Below, one piece after another: positions 32,274-42,262 of a stretch of 64,000 bases of DNA (its first letter is position 1; each line of letters starts with the position of its first letter). The stretch covers positions 41,599,095-41,663,094 of the forward strand of contig JAWZYU010000028.1 in assembly GCA_038380435.1 (NCBI GenBank). Reading direction: 5' to 3'. Source of the stretch: Ryuthela nishihirai (lineage: Eukaryota; Arthropoda; Arachnida; Araneae; Heptathelidae). The notes under the pieces are model-generated. The model worked only from the letters and a program-made list of their open reading frames with translations, made no database searches and was not told the DNA's origin. Made by a program: the position numbers and the translations under genes.

Positions 32274-32663
32274 TGGAGCGGGGGTGGCTCAGTCGGTAGC
32301 GCGCCAGGCTCGTAATCTATAGTTCCCAGGTTCGAGTCCCAGCTGGGTCAGCGTTGAGATTTATCTCCGCAAAATTTCCCGCCATGCCCACGGTCAGTAG
32401 GGGACACCGATGGGCTTGGAAAGGCCGCCGTCCGTCGGATGGGACGTTAAGCCGTGGCCCCGTGTGCGGGAGAGCCATAACCTGTGCGCGTTAAAGAACA
32501 CACTGGATGGCCTTGACGGGAGGCTACCATCTGTCTCCTAACAGCTGTTCCAGTGGGTCCCCTCCCCCAACCTTCTCTGAGCCTTCGGGGTCCATGTGAC
32601 CTGGTCATTTAGCCCATGGTGTGCAAAAAAGTGCCGCTCAGAGGTAAAACAACCCAAACCAAT
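32274..32663 (+). mobile_element. SINE-A, full length, 10-bp TSD
   Basis: CCTCTTTGAG at 32264-32273 and 32664-32673; inserted into the 3' part of the old SINE-A. Confidence 0.92.
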
Positions 32664-33028
32664 CCTCTTTGAGCCCTCGGGGTCTTTGTGAAGTGACCAT
32701 TTAGCCCATAGCGTGTAAAAAAAAAAAAACTACCGCTCAGAGATAAAGTAAAGCCAATTGAACCAACTCAATTCCTTACGAAATGAACATTTAATCCATT
32801 TTAAAAAAAATTATCCAGTCAGGGATAAATGCAACCAATTCCAATATCAGATTCCTGGACTTAGAATTCAACCAAAAAAAAAAAATTAATTAATATTCTA
32901 ACTGCAATTTAAACGAAACCATCATCTCAAAATACAGTTTTTTTAGAAGAAGTTTTTTCTCTTTTACCTCAAAGAAAAAATAAAATAATTAATTTCCTTT
33001 TAGCTCGAGGGATGACGTAAACGAAAGT

Positions 33029-33328
33029 TTATCTTCCATTAAAAATACAAATTTTAGAACCGCAAACTGATCGCAGTTTAATTTCGACGAAAGTGCAGGT
33101 TTCGTGTTTGGGTTGCTCCAAGCATTTTTCGCCCTTATCTGAAGGAAAAGGGGAAAAAGCAAAACCAAATTCCTCTTGGCGATTTCGCGCTGATGAGTTA
33201 CATCTCGCGAAATGCAAGACGACCAGTGGAAGTACATCATCAGCATTGCTTTCGGTGATTGAAATTGATTTCTCCGCGATTTCCACTTCAATTTCCTCCG
33301 GTGGTGTTGCTGACATTTTGCATTTCAT
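33029..33328 (-). CDS. Candidate open frame, 99 codons, unknown
   Basis: Begins MKCKMSATPPEEIEVEIAEK and ends KICIFNGR. The acidic N-terminus and non-repetitive composition look more protein-like than the opposite-strand frame (33093-33431). There is no recognisable domain, no signal peptide and no membrane segment. It might be a first exon or a chance frame. I cannot assign a function, and there is no supporting neighbour. Confidence 0.2.
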   Translation of the reverse strand: MKCKMSATPPEEIEVEIAEKSISITESNADDVLPLVVLHFARCNSSARNRQEEFGFAFSPFPSDKGEKCLEQPKHETCTFVEIKLRSVCGSKICIFNGR

Positions 33329-33391
33329 TCACGATCACCCTCGAGGAATGAGTGTGGTAAGGATAAACGAAAACAAAATGGGCGATGAATT

Positions 33392-33490
33392 AATTTCGGA
33401 AACTAGGCCGGGGGAAAAAAGAACCAGTTAGTGTTTTTTTTTTTCCGTTTTTTTTTAGAAGTTTAACCATTGGCAGAGGTAAAAGTGGAA
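33392..33490 (+). repeat. 99-bp dispersed repeat, copy 2
   Basis: Partner of 30941-31039. The pyrimidine tract is extended here, followed by TTAG, AAGTTTAACCATTGGCAGAG and GTAAAAGTGG. The layout (pyrimidine tract, AG, 20 bases, GTAAAAG) resembles a tiny exon with splice sites, but nothing proves splicing. Confidence 0.85.
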
Positions 33491-33620
33491 AAAAAAAACA
33501 AGTTGTGAATTATCTTAAATTTAAGTTTGGAAGAGTGAAGAGAGAAAAAGATCAGAAAGGAAGTTTAGAGAATTTAGAAATGTGTGTGTGAATAATTATA
33601 TAAAAAATCGTGAATAATAA

Positions 33621-34012
33621 TTGGGTTGGGTGAGATTGTTTTACCTCTGAGCGGCATTTTTTTGCACACCATGGGCTAAATGGCCAGTCACGTGGACCCC
33701 GGAGGCTCAGAGATGGTTGGGGGAGGGGACCCACTGGAACAGCTGTTGGGAGACAGATGGTAGCCTCCCGTCAAGACCACCCAGCATGTTCTTTAAAGTG
33801 CACATGGTATGGCTCTCCCGCACACGGTGCCACGGCTTAACGTCCCATCCGACGGACGGCGGCCTTTCCAAGCCCATTGGTGTCCCCTACTGACCGTGGG
33901 CAGACGGGGAGTTTTGCGGAGATAAATCTCAACGCTGACCCAGCTGGAACTCGAACCTGGAAACTACAAATTACGAGCCTGGCGCGCTACCGAATGAGCC
34001 ACCTTCGCCCCT
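33621..34012 (-). mobile_element. SINE-A, full length
   Basis: TTGGGTTGGGTGAG tail to head complement CACCTTCGCCCC, mildly diverged. A second decayed B-box fragment (GGGGTTCGAACCTGG) follows at 34020-34050. Confidence 0.88.
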
Positions 34013-34153
34013 AACCAGGTGGGGTTCGAACCTGGAAACTGCAAATAACGCCCCCCTCCAGTTTTCTTTTAGTAATGCATTTAAACATTACATTTTGTGA
34101 TTGACAATAATAAAAGTTCTGGAAACGTTCCTTCCGAAAAAAAAAACAAAAAA

Positions 34154-34436
34154 TCCCCGCCCCGCCCACGGTCAGTAGGGGACAGCGATGGGCTTGGAAA
34201 GGCCGCCGTCCGTCTGATGGGACGTTAAGCCGTGGCCCCTTGTGTGGGAGAGCCATACCCTGTGCACGTTAAAGAACACGCTGGATGGCCTTGACGGGAG
34301 GCTACCATCTGTCTCCCAACAGTTGTTCCAGTGGGTCCCCTCCCCCAACCTTCTCTGAGTCTTCGGGGTCCATGTGACCTGGCTATTTAGCCTATGGTGT
34401 GCAAAAAAGTGCCGCTGAGAGGTAAAACAACCCAAC
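34154..34436 (+). mobile_element. SINE-A, 5'-truncated
   Basis: Starts at TCCCCGCCCCGCCCACGG after an A-rich run and ends ACAACCCAACC. Flanks CCTTCCGAAAAAA and CCTTCCAAAAAA suggest an A-rich target duplication. Confidence 0.88.
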
Positions 34437-34444
34437 CCTTCCAA

Positions 34445-35020
34445 AAAACAGGGAGTACTGCAATGGCACATATCCTCTCTTGCACACATCTTGTATTGTC
34501 GTAATTCTCATTACGTCTTCCGCTTAAAAAAAAATTCATTTTCTAATAGCTCCGCATTGCGACACTCTCACATTTTTCCGAATTATCCGTATCCTTCCGC
34601 CGGACCGAATCACAATGCATCCAGCAAGACAAAAATAACTGCTATAAAAGGCTCCCATAAAAGTTTGGAGAGAGGAGATGCACTTTTGGTAAAATCCATT
34701 TTCAATTTTTGCATGAAACCAGCCCTCTTGAAAGAATGGAGTTTCTGACCAAGTTTGCGTCGTGCTTTACATTACGCGGCGCCGAAGCTATCGGAGACTC
34801 GCAGTGCAGACATAAAGAAAATTCAAATATTGAATAATGTCACAAAGCAGCCCAATCCATAAAGATTAGAATTACCATTTCGTGTTGGCAACACGCCATA
34901 GCGTGCCAGGAATGTGTTCTGCGGAGGTCGAAGTTCAAATGGTCTTTCGATAGCACCATAGTTTTTTTTTTGTTTCAATATCTGTTTTGCTTTAAGGAAT
35001 ATGACAGCTCTTGTTTAAAA
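34445..35020. other. Spacer, nothing recognised
   Basis: No repeat family and no convincing frame; an 85-codon frame at 34491-34748 has no recognisable content. Confidence 0.4.
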
Positions 35021-35029
35021 TCCTTGAAG

Positions 35030-35422
35030 TGGGGGAGGGAGTGGCTCAGTCGGTAGCGCGCCAGGCTCGTAATCTGTAGTTCCCAGGTTCGAGTCCCAGC
35101 TGGGTCAGCGTTGAGATTTATCTCCGCAAAAATTCCTCGCCCTGCCCACGGTCAGTAGGGGACACCGATGGGCTTGGAAAGGCCGCCGTTCGTCGGATGG
35201 GACGTTAAGCCGTGGCCCCGTGTGCGGGAGAGCCATACCTTGTGCACGTTAAAGAACACGCTGGATGGCTTTGACGGGAGGCTACCATCTGTCACCCAAC
35301 AGCTGTTCCAGTGGGTCCCCTCTCCCAACCTTCTCTGAGCCTTCGGGGTCCATGTGACCTGGCCATGTAGCCCATGGTGTGCAAAAAAGTGCCGCTCAGA
35401 GGTAAAACAACCCAAAACCAAC
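35030..35422 (+). mobile_element. SINE-A, full length
   Basis: Head GTGGGGGAGGGAGTGGCTCA to tail ACAACCCAAAACCAAC. TCCTTGAAG (35021-35029) and TCCTTTAAG (35423-35431) form a probable 9-bp TSD with one mismatch, placing the insertion at the edge of the RTE-like fragment. Confidence 0.9.
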
Positions 35423-35431
35423 CTCCTTTAA

Positions 35432-35712
35432 GCAGCATATTGTGCAGAGAGAGACTCCGTTGGTTTGGCCATGTTGCCCGTATGAGTAATTATAGATTGG
35501 CGAATAGGGTTATGAACAGTGTGCCTAAAGGCCTCAGAAAGAAGAGGAGACCTAGAATGAGGTGGGCAGACAATGTCAAACAGGACCTTGTTGGAATTGG
35601 TGTGCAGTGGCCAGATGCAGTAGATGTAGCTCAGGATAGACTTGCTTGGAGAACTAAATTGCACGGTCTGGTTGGACCTCCGTAGCTCATGGCTGCTTGA
35701 GGATGATGATGG
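35432..35712 (+). mobile_element. RTE-like LINE 3' fragment, open C-terminus
   Basis: Open frame to the stop at 35683-35685: LRWFGHVARM, RRPRMRWADNVKQDL, AQDRLAWRTKLHGL. This is the characteristic C-terminal tail of RTE-type LINE endonuclease/reverse transcriptase proteins (family knowledge). The 3' UTR is short and ends in GGATGATGATGGG, the TGA-type tail of such elements. The rest of the protein is missing (5'-truncated). Confidence 0.85.
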
Positions 35713-35734
35713 GCATACCATAAATAAACTTCAA

Positions 35735-35870
35735 AACTGGCACAGGTCGGACTTGAACCCGAGAACTGCAGAATAGTAACGTCAGGTTCGAGTTCCTATT
35801 TTGCTAGATTTGAGATTTCCTCTGCTAATTCCGTCTTTGGTCTCGGTGAGAATAGGGAAACAGAGAGAGG
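35735..35870. mobile_element. Old SINE head fragments
   Basis: GGTCGGACTTGAACCCGAGAACTGCAGA (minus-strand B box) followed by CAGGTTCGAGTTCC (plus-strand B box) and degenerate body. Confidence 0.5.
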
Positions 35871-35903
35871 CTAAAGGCACCTTTTATTATGAGGGAATAT
35901 TTA

Positions 35904-36293
35904 ATGGGTTGGGTTGTTTTACCTCTGAGCAGCACTGTTTTGCACACAATGGGCTAAATGGCCAGATCACATGGACCCCGAAGGCTCAGAGAAGGTTGGA
36001 AGAGGGGACCCACTGGAATAGCTATTGGGAGACAGATGGTAGCCTCCCCTCAAGGCCATCCAGCGTGTTCTTTAACGTGCACACGGTATGGCTCTCCCGC
36101 ACACGGGACCACGGCTTGACGTCCCATCTGACGGACGGCGGCCTTTTTAAGCCAATCGGTGTCCCCTACTGACCGTGGGCAGGGCGGGGAAATTTTGCGG
36201 AGATAAATCTCAACGCTGACCCAGATGGGACTCGAACCTGGGAACTACAGATTACGAGCCTGGCGCGCTACCGACTGAGCCACCCCCGCCCCT
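35904..36293 (-). mobile_element. SINE-A, full length, 11-bp TSD
   Basis: GGGAATATTTA at 35893-35903 and 36294-36304; complete copy. Confidence 0.93.
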
Positions 36294-36304
36294 GGGAATA
36301 TTTA

Positions 36305-36775
36305 CGCTTGGCACCAAGTGCAGCTGAGTCGTACCATGTGCATCTTAAAGAATGCGCTGGATGCTGAATAACTTTGACGGAAGCTTCCATGTGGTTCGTC
36401 AGAACTCTGCAGTGGATTCTCTTCTTCCAGGAGTGGGAGACTGGCTCAGTCATATACAGCTTCCAGGTTCGATTCCAGAGTGTGCCATCGTTGAGATTTA
36501 TCTTCTCGAAATCCCCACTCTTTCCTTGGTCAGAAAGGGGACGACAATGGGCTTGGAAAAGCTGTCGTCTGTCGTGTAGGACATTAAGCCATGGTTCAGA
36601 GAGGCATACCTTGAGCACATTAAAGAACACAATGGGTGGCCTTGATCTTTCTCCTAACAGTATCCAGTGAGTCTCCTTCCGCCAGACTTCTCCGAGTTCT
36701 TGGAGTCATTGTGACCTGGTCATTTCACCTACTGTATGCAAAAAATGTTCCCTTAGAGGTGAAACATTCGACTAA
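36305..36775 (+). mobile_element. Old, divergent SINE-A copies
   Basis: A body fragment (36330-36395, GTGCATCTTAAAGAATGCGC) is followed by a copy at 36430-36775 with A box GACTGGCTCAGTCAT, B box GGTTCGATTCC, and 3' end TGAAACATTCGACTA. It is more diverged than other relics and may represent an older subfamily. Confidence 0.65.
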
Positions 36776-36805
36776 CACCAAGGCTTTTATAACTCACCAC
36801 GGTCT

Positions 36806-37523
36806 GGGGCGGGGGTGGCTCAGTCGGTAGCGCGCCAGGCTCGTAATTTGTAGTTCCCAGGTTCGAGTCCCAGCTGGGTCAGCGTTGAGATTTATCTCCG
36901 CAAAATTCCCCGCCCTGCCTACGGTCAGTAGGGGACACCGATGGGCTTGGAAAGGCCGCCGTCCGTCGGATGGGACGTTAAGCCGTGGTCCGTGTGCGGG
37001 AGAGCCATACCCTGTGCACGTTAAAGAACACGCTGGATGGCCTTGACGGGAGGCTACCATCTGTCTCCCAACATCTGTTCCAGTGGGTCTCCTTCCCCAA
37101 CCTTCTCTGAGCCTTCGGGGTCCATGTGACCTGGCCATTTAGCCCATGGTGTGCAAAAAAGTGCCGCTCAGAGGTAAAACAACCCAACCCAGGTTCGAGT
37201 CCCAGCTGGGTCAGCGTTGAGATTTATCTCCGCAAAATTCCCCGCCCTGCCTACGGTCAGTAGGGGACACTGATGGGCTTGGAAAGGCCGCCGTCCGTCG
37301 GATGGGACGTTAAGCCGTGGCCCCGTGTGCGGGAGAGCCATACCCTGTGCACGTTAAAGAACACGCTGGATGGCTTTGACGGGACTCTACCATCTGTCTC
37401 CCAACATCTGTTCCAGTGGGTCCCCTTCCCCAACCTTCTCTGAGCCTTCGGGGTCTTTGTGACCTGGCCATTTAGCCCATGGTGTGCAAAAAAGTGCCGC
37501 TAAGAGGTAAAACAACCCAACCC
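36806..37523 (+). mobile_element. SINE-A tandem dimer
   Basis: A full-length unit (36806-37189) ending AACCCAACCC is joined to a second unit (37190-37523) that starts inside the B box (AGGTTCGAGTCCCAGC). Both share CTGCCTACGG and CCAACATCTGTTCC variants not seen in most copies, suggesting the same source template. Confidence 0.9.
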
Positions 37524-38066
37524 ATGGCAAACTGTAATGATATTAATAATATGAATTGCAACTCGGGAGGCTGGACGAGACTATAAGATTCCGCAGTTGG
37601 ATTCTCGTAAGTGAATGACCTATCAGTCAGCTGCCAGCGAAGTGCCAACTACGCAGGCCCATAATCTCGCATAGTTTCTCTAAATATACAAGGTGCCTCC
37701 AAAGACCTGTTCCGATTCTAAAATAGTATTTCAAAACAACCACAACTTGTGTACAAAAAAATTGCATTACAAGATAACCAACTTTTTTTGCAATTTATTG
37801 TGTAACGAATGAAGTTCTTTTTGCGTGTGTTATCTACAAGTTTTAATTGGAATATCTAATAGTTAATGAAAGAAACTTGAATGATGATGACGATTCCACA
37901 AAAGTCCAAAGCTGCCATCTGGTTTTCAGAGTCCAGATAAGTGATAAATGTTCAATGAAATTACAGCCATCAATACGGAAAAGATCGTCCCTCCAAACCC
38001 AGTGTTTTTTTTACAAAATAAATGAATCTTTATTTTTCCATCGTAATGTTACAGAACGATTTACAG
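37524..38066. other. Spacer, nothing recognised
   Basis: No repeat family of this window; open frames are short. Confidence 0.4.
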
Positions 38067-38336
38067 TTGGGTTGTTTTACCTCTGAGCGGCACTTTTTTG
38101 CACACCATGGGTTAAATGGCCAGGTCACATGGACCCCGAAGCCATACCGATGGGCCATACCCCTGGGCCATACCGATGGGCTTGGAAAGGCCGCCGTCCG
38201 TCGGATGGGACGTTAAGCCGTGGCCCCGTGTGCGGGAGACCCTGTGCACGTTAAAGAACACGCTGGATGGCCTTGACGGGAGGCTACCATCTGTCCCCCA
38301 ACAGCTGTTCCAGTGGGTCCCCTCCCCCCAAAAAAA
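38067..38336 (-). mobile_element. SINE-A with inverted 5' part (twin-priming form)
   Basis: 38067-38141 is the SINE 3' end on the minus strand (TTGGGTTG tail to GACCCCGAAG). It is followed directly by the body on the opposite strand, 38142-38336 (CCATACCGATGGGC to CCAGTGGGTCCCCTCCCCC). The two parts are adjacent in SINE coordinates with only about 15 bp missing between CCTCCCCC and CTTCGGGG. The junction carries a GATGGGC/ATACC micro-repeat. Confidence 0.88.
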
Positions 38337-38343
38337 TTATTTG

Positions 38344-38410
38344 AGAGCGGCAAAAAGTAGATTTACTTTAGAGCGGCAAAAAGTAGATTTACTTTAGAGC
38401 GGCAAAGAGA
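38344..38410. repeat. 27-bp tandem repeat, about 2.5 units
   Basis: AGAGCGGCAAAAAGTAGATT plus TACTTTA, repeated, then diverging. Confidence 0.85.
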
Positions 38411-39347
38411 CTTACTTGAGGTCATCAAAGAGGTGATTTGCAAAAAAGATTCACTTGAGGGCGGTAAAAAAAAATTCTCTCTTAACCTATACTCGACGAT
38501 GAAATCTCTCTACTCAGAAGTGTGCGTGTGTGTGCCGTGAAATTTTATCAAATCATTGCGTAGGGTTTATAATTACACAAGGTGGTAGCTAAATATCATT
38601 TAAATCCAATCTCTTTCAATTAAGAAACAATTTAAAAGAGTCAAGAATATCAAGACTGCTAATGATAACTTCCACGTTTAGAATTTTTTCATCTATTGAA
38701 CAGGTAATATGCAGTCTTCTATCTAAACGAAACAATATTTAGTCATATATTCCAAAATTGAAACGTCATCCCAGCGAATAAAGTAATTAGATCTCACCTA
38801 TATAGTTCATCCCGGGCTTTCATTTTTAACTTTTCAGTTTCCAGCACCATGGTGAATACTCTAAACCTAATTCAAAACAACCTTTTTAAAGTTCCATCAG
38901 GTTCAGTTATAAATCGAGCACAGATAAGGACTTGCGACTGGAAATTACGATCTCGAATTAACTCTTCCAATACTAATCAATCCAAGATTTCCCAAATAGC
39001 CTACAATTATCTCCAAATTGTTAGAGAAATTCACTCACTCTTTTCCTCACCCTATCTCCTCAAAGGTGAATTTGACAACTGCATCTTCTTTTATACTCTC
39101 GAACTCAATGGTGCAACATGTACAACAAATAAACGATTGCTCGGTTATCTCATTGTAGACAAACTAATGATGCAACATTTCCCTTACGTCAAATTTCATT
39201 TTTCTTTCAGGCCATTGTTAGGAAGTATTAGTCATTAAATACAGCAAGACAAAACTTTTAATTCAGCTGTCTTTCTTTTCCAGTTATTAGAGTTATAACG
39301 TTATGAATTATAATGTACATTATCCATATATTTACCTTCCTACCAAT
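38411..39347. other. Spacer with one candidate open frame
   Basis: AT-rich. Contains the 129-codon frame listed separately; no repeat family recognised. Confidence 0.4.
38849..39238 (+). CDS. Candidate open frame, 129 codons, unknown
   Basis: Starts MVNTLNLIQNNLFKVPSGSV; the ATG context CAGCACCATGG is a good initiation context, and TATATAG lies about 50 bp upstream. The protein has no recognised domain, no signal peptide and no repeats. It is not part of any repeat in this window, which sets it apart from nearly all other open frames here. It may still be chance in AT-rich DNA. Confidence 0.2.
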   Translation: MVNTLNLIQNNLFKVPSGSVINRAQIRTCDWKLRSRINSSNTNQSKISQIAYNYLQIVREIHSLFSSPYLLKGEFDNCIFFYTLELNGATCTTNKRLLGYLIVDKLMMQHFPYVKFHFSFRPLLGSISH

Positions 39348-39975
39348 GGGGCGGGTGTGGCTCAGTCGGTTGCGCGCCAGGCTCGTAATCTGTAGTTCCT
39401 AGGTTCGTGTCCCAGTTGGGTGAGCGTTGAGATTTATGTCCGCAAAATTCCCCGTCCTGCCAGTCGGGGACACCGATGGACTTGGAAAGGGCGCCTTCCG
39501 TAGAATGGGCCGTGGTCCCATGTGTGGGAGACCCAAACCCTGTGCACGTTAAAGATCACGCTGGATGGCCTTGACGGGAGGCTACCGTATGTCTCCCAAC
39601 AGCTGTTCCAGTGGGTCTCCTCCCCCAACCTTCTCTGAGCCTTCGGGGTTCATGTGACCTGGCCAGGCTCAGAAATGGTTGGGGGAGGGGACCCACTGGA
39701 ACAACTGTTGGGAGACAGATGGTAGCCTCCCGTCAAGGCCATCCAGCGTGTTCTTTAACGTGCACAGGGTATGGCTCTCCAGCACACGGGACCACGGCTT
39801 AACGTCCCATCCGACGGACGGCGGCCTTTCCAAGCCCATCGGTGTCCCCTACTGACCGTGGGCAGGGCGGGGAATTTTGCGGAGATCAATCTCAACGCTG
39901 ACCCAGCTGGGACTCGAACCTGGGAACTACAGATTACGAGCCTGGCGCGCTACCGACTGAGTCACCCCCGCCCCT
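39348..39975. mobile_element. Tail-to-tail SINE-A palindrome lacking both tails
   Basis: A plus-strand SINE-A (39348-39664) runs head to GACCTGGCC, then switches to a minus-strand SINE-A beginning GGCTCAGAAATGG (39665-39975), which ends at a normal head. Each arm is about 290 bp; the unpaired centre is only about 24 bp. The tails and last about 80 bp of both copies are missing. Confidence 0.9.
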
Positions 39976-40059
39976 ACGGTTTACAGTTGTCCCACAAAGC
40001 TATATAACTTGTCTGCAAAAATATACTACATCACAACATTTATTTAAGTCTAATAATTA

Positions 40060-40190
40060 GGAAGCGGTTTCATAATTTTCGGAAGACAGGAAGTGTGAAT
40101 GGCCTGCCTCAAAGTGGACGTTCAGTATTTCTAAAGGAGTTATTGATAGCATTCAAGCGATGTTCCAACTCAGACGTGAATGGTCAATTC
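40060..40190 (+). pseudogene. Possible transposase helix-turn-helix linker remnant
   Basis: The frame FRKTGSVNGLPQSGRSVFLK resembles the TGSV-x3-P-x-SGR linker of mariner-like/DUF4817 DNA-binding domains (family knowledge). It is short, isolated and without the rest of a transposase, so weak. Confidence 0.3.
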
Positions 40191-40407
40191 ATCGCGGTTC
40201 ACTTAAACTGCAGCTGCCGCAATAAATGGTACACAAAGCCTTACACTAGCAATTGCGTCTTTACACATATAAAGTGTTAATCGTCCGAGCTTTGCTATCT
40301 AATGACAAATCTCGCCGCTAGAGTTCCCCCCATTCGCTGCTGAACTCAATTGACGAAGACAACGAGTACCTAAACAAGATGGTATTCTCGGATAAAGCCA
40401 CTAAGAT

Positions 40408-40640
40408 TGGGGTTCAGTTGTTTTAGCTCTGGGCGACAATTTTTCCGCACAATGAGCACACCAGGCCACAAGATCCCGAGGGCTCAGAGAAGGCTGGCTG
40501 GAGGCGAACCATTGGGCAACTGTTGGAAGAGAGATGATAGGCCTCTCTTCGAGGCCATCGAGCGCGTTCTTTAACGTGAACAGGGTATGGCTCTCTTGAA
40601 CACGGAGACACGGCTTAACGTACCATCCGATGACCCAACG
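40408..40640 (-). mobile_element. Old SINE-A relic
   Basis: Diverged tail side (GTTGTTTTAGCTCTGGGCGA) to CGGCTTAACGTACCATCCGA. Confidence 0.8.
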
Positions 40641-40764
40641 GATGTGGTTCAAAATCGAAATTTAGACAGTTTAATTGATATCTTACATTTACCTTCAGTC
40701 ATAAGTTTCCATAAAAATTTATTTAACCAGTTATGTAACCTCGAATTTAATTTTCCATTAACAG

Positions 40765-41321
40765 TTTGGGGCGGGGGTGGCTCAGTCGGTAGCGGGCCAG
40801 GCTCGTAATCTGTAGTTCCCAGGTTCGAGTCCCAGCTGGGTCGGCGTTGAGATTTATCTCCGCAAAATTCCCCGCCCTGCCCACGGTCAGTAGGGGACAC
40901 CGATGGGCTTGGAAAGGCCGCCGTCCGTCGGATGGGACGTTAAACCGTGGCGCCATGTGCGGGAGAGCCATACCCTGTGCACGTTAAAGAACACGCTGAA
41001 TGGCCTTGACGAGAGTCATCTGTCTCCCAACAGCTGTTCCAGTGGGTCCCCTTCCCCAACCTTCTCTGAGCCTTCGGGGTCCATGTGACCTGGCCATTTA
41101 GCCCATGGTGTGCAAAAATGTGCCGCTCAGAGGTAAAACAATCCAACGTTAAAGAACACGCTGGATGGCCTTGACGGGAGGCTACCATCTGTCTCCCAAC
41201 AACTGTTCCAGTGGGTCCCCTCCCCCAATCTTCTCTGAGCCTTCGGGGTCCATGTGACCTGGCCATTTAGCCCATGGTGTGCAAAAAAGTGCCGCTCAGA
41301 GGTAAAACAACCCAAGCCAAC
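40765..41321 (+). mobile_element. SINE-A tandem dimer within one TSD
   Basis: A full-length unit (40765-41145) ending AAAACAATCCAAC runs into a second, 5'-truncated unit starting CGTTAAAGAACACG and ending AACCCAAGCC. TCCATTAACAG at 40754-40764 and 41322-41332 encloses the pair, so both arrived in one event. Confidence 0.93.
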
Positions 41322-41332
41322 TCCATTAACAG

Positions 41333-42262
41333 AATGCAGGAAATCGGTATCTCCTAAACGTTGTCTGAAACTACTAGACTCTTGCAAACCTTCTCATTTT
41401 CTTTAATGATGGAGCAACCATTTTAGCTCAAAGGAATAGATTTAACCGTGTTTTAATGCTATTCTTCTTTCCCCTCTCATTCCTAGTTCTTTTAGTTCAG
41501 CATCATTTACGCAACGTGGCTAATGTTACTTAACTGAATTTCAACGTTCGATGCTTAATAGACTCCAACTATTGTTGTTTATCGTCAGCCGCTGATTACG
41601 CCACGAAGGCAAAACTGCAATTGTTGTTTAGTCACTTAATAATGAGGGATTTACGTATCAGAAACTTTTTCTTTCTTATGAAATTTGCTTTTATAAATTT
41701 CGTAGAGTAAGCAGTCAGGCATTCTATTTGCTTTTTTTTTGTCTCCCGTCTTAATAACGGTCTCTTGCAAAACGAAAAATATAAAGAAACAATGATGATG
41801 TTTGTTGTATTTTTTATCGTTCGCTTTCGTTTTTTTTTTTTGTCTCCCTTTAAATTAACTCATTTAGAATTTTTTGGACTCGAAATAGTTTCAGAAACAA
41901 AGAACACGCACACAAAAAAAACAGTTATTAATCTTTCTGAAACGAGAATGGGAATTAGGAGCAGACTACAGAATCTGAAAAAGCAGTTACGCTCTATGAT
42001 TCAATTAGGCAACATCCGCCAATGCACGTTAAAAGTCTAACTGACCTTTAATCATCTGAAATGCTTTTAAATTCGTAACCAAATGAATACAAATGCCTAA
42101 TTTATTCATTTTCGCTTTTACTTTGTTCTTTAAAAATAAAACGATATTTTTCGCTTGTTGTATGTTTGTATGTAGGCATTTTTTATTTTCTTTTAGGAGA
42201 AAAAGAAAAATTCTTTTCGAGTTGGATTTTTCTGATAATTATTCCCTGATTTATGCGCTTTC
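41333..42262. other. AT-rich spacer
   Basis: No repeat family recognised; short open frames (for example 41765-42040) have no recognisable domains. Confidence 0.4.

Larger units (their letters stand above)
31437..32760 (+). mobile_element. Old SINE-A carrying a MITE and a young SINE-A
   Basis: Pieces: 31437-31468 (head to GCTCGTA), 32008-32263 (AATCTGCAG, B box GTCTCGAGTCC, body), 32674-32760 (3' end). The first gap is a TA-flanked MITE lying in the anticodon-loop position of the tRNA-like head. The second is a SINE-A with 10-bp TSD. Confidence 0.85.
32761..33620. other. Low-repeat segment with overlapping open frames
   Basis: Unlike its surroundings this stretch has no SINE and is richer in GC at 33030-33360. 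Both strands are open there: plus 33093-33431 and minus 33029-33328. The 99-bp repeat copy 2 lies at its right. Confidence 0.4.

Noticed and set aside
35428..35721. 97-codon minus-strand frame with serine run
   Set aside because: It is antisense to the RTE-like C-terminus, whose conserved residues are on the plus strand.
36806..37523. Tandem SINEs as two independent insertions
   Set aside because: For the dimers at 27.3 and 40.8 kb a single TSD encloses both units; this one shares private variants between units, so independent events are less likely here too.
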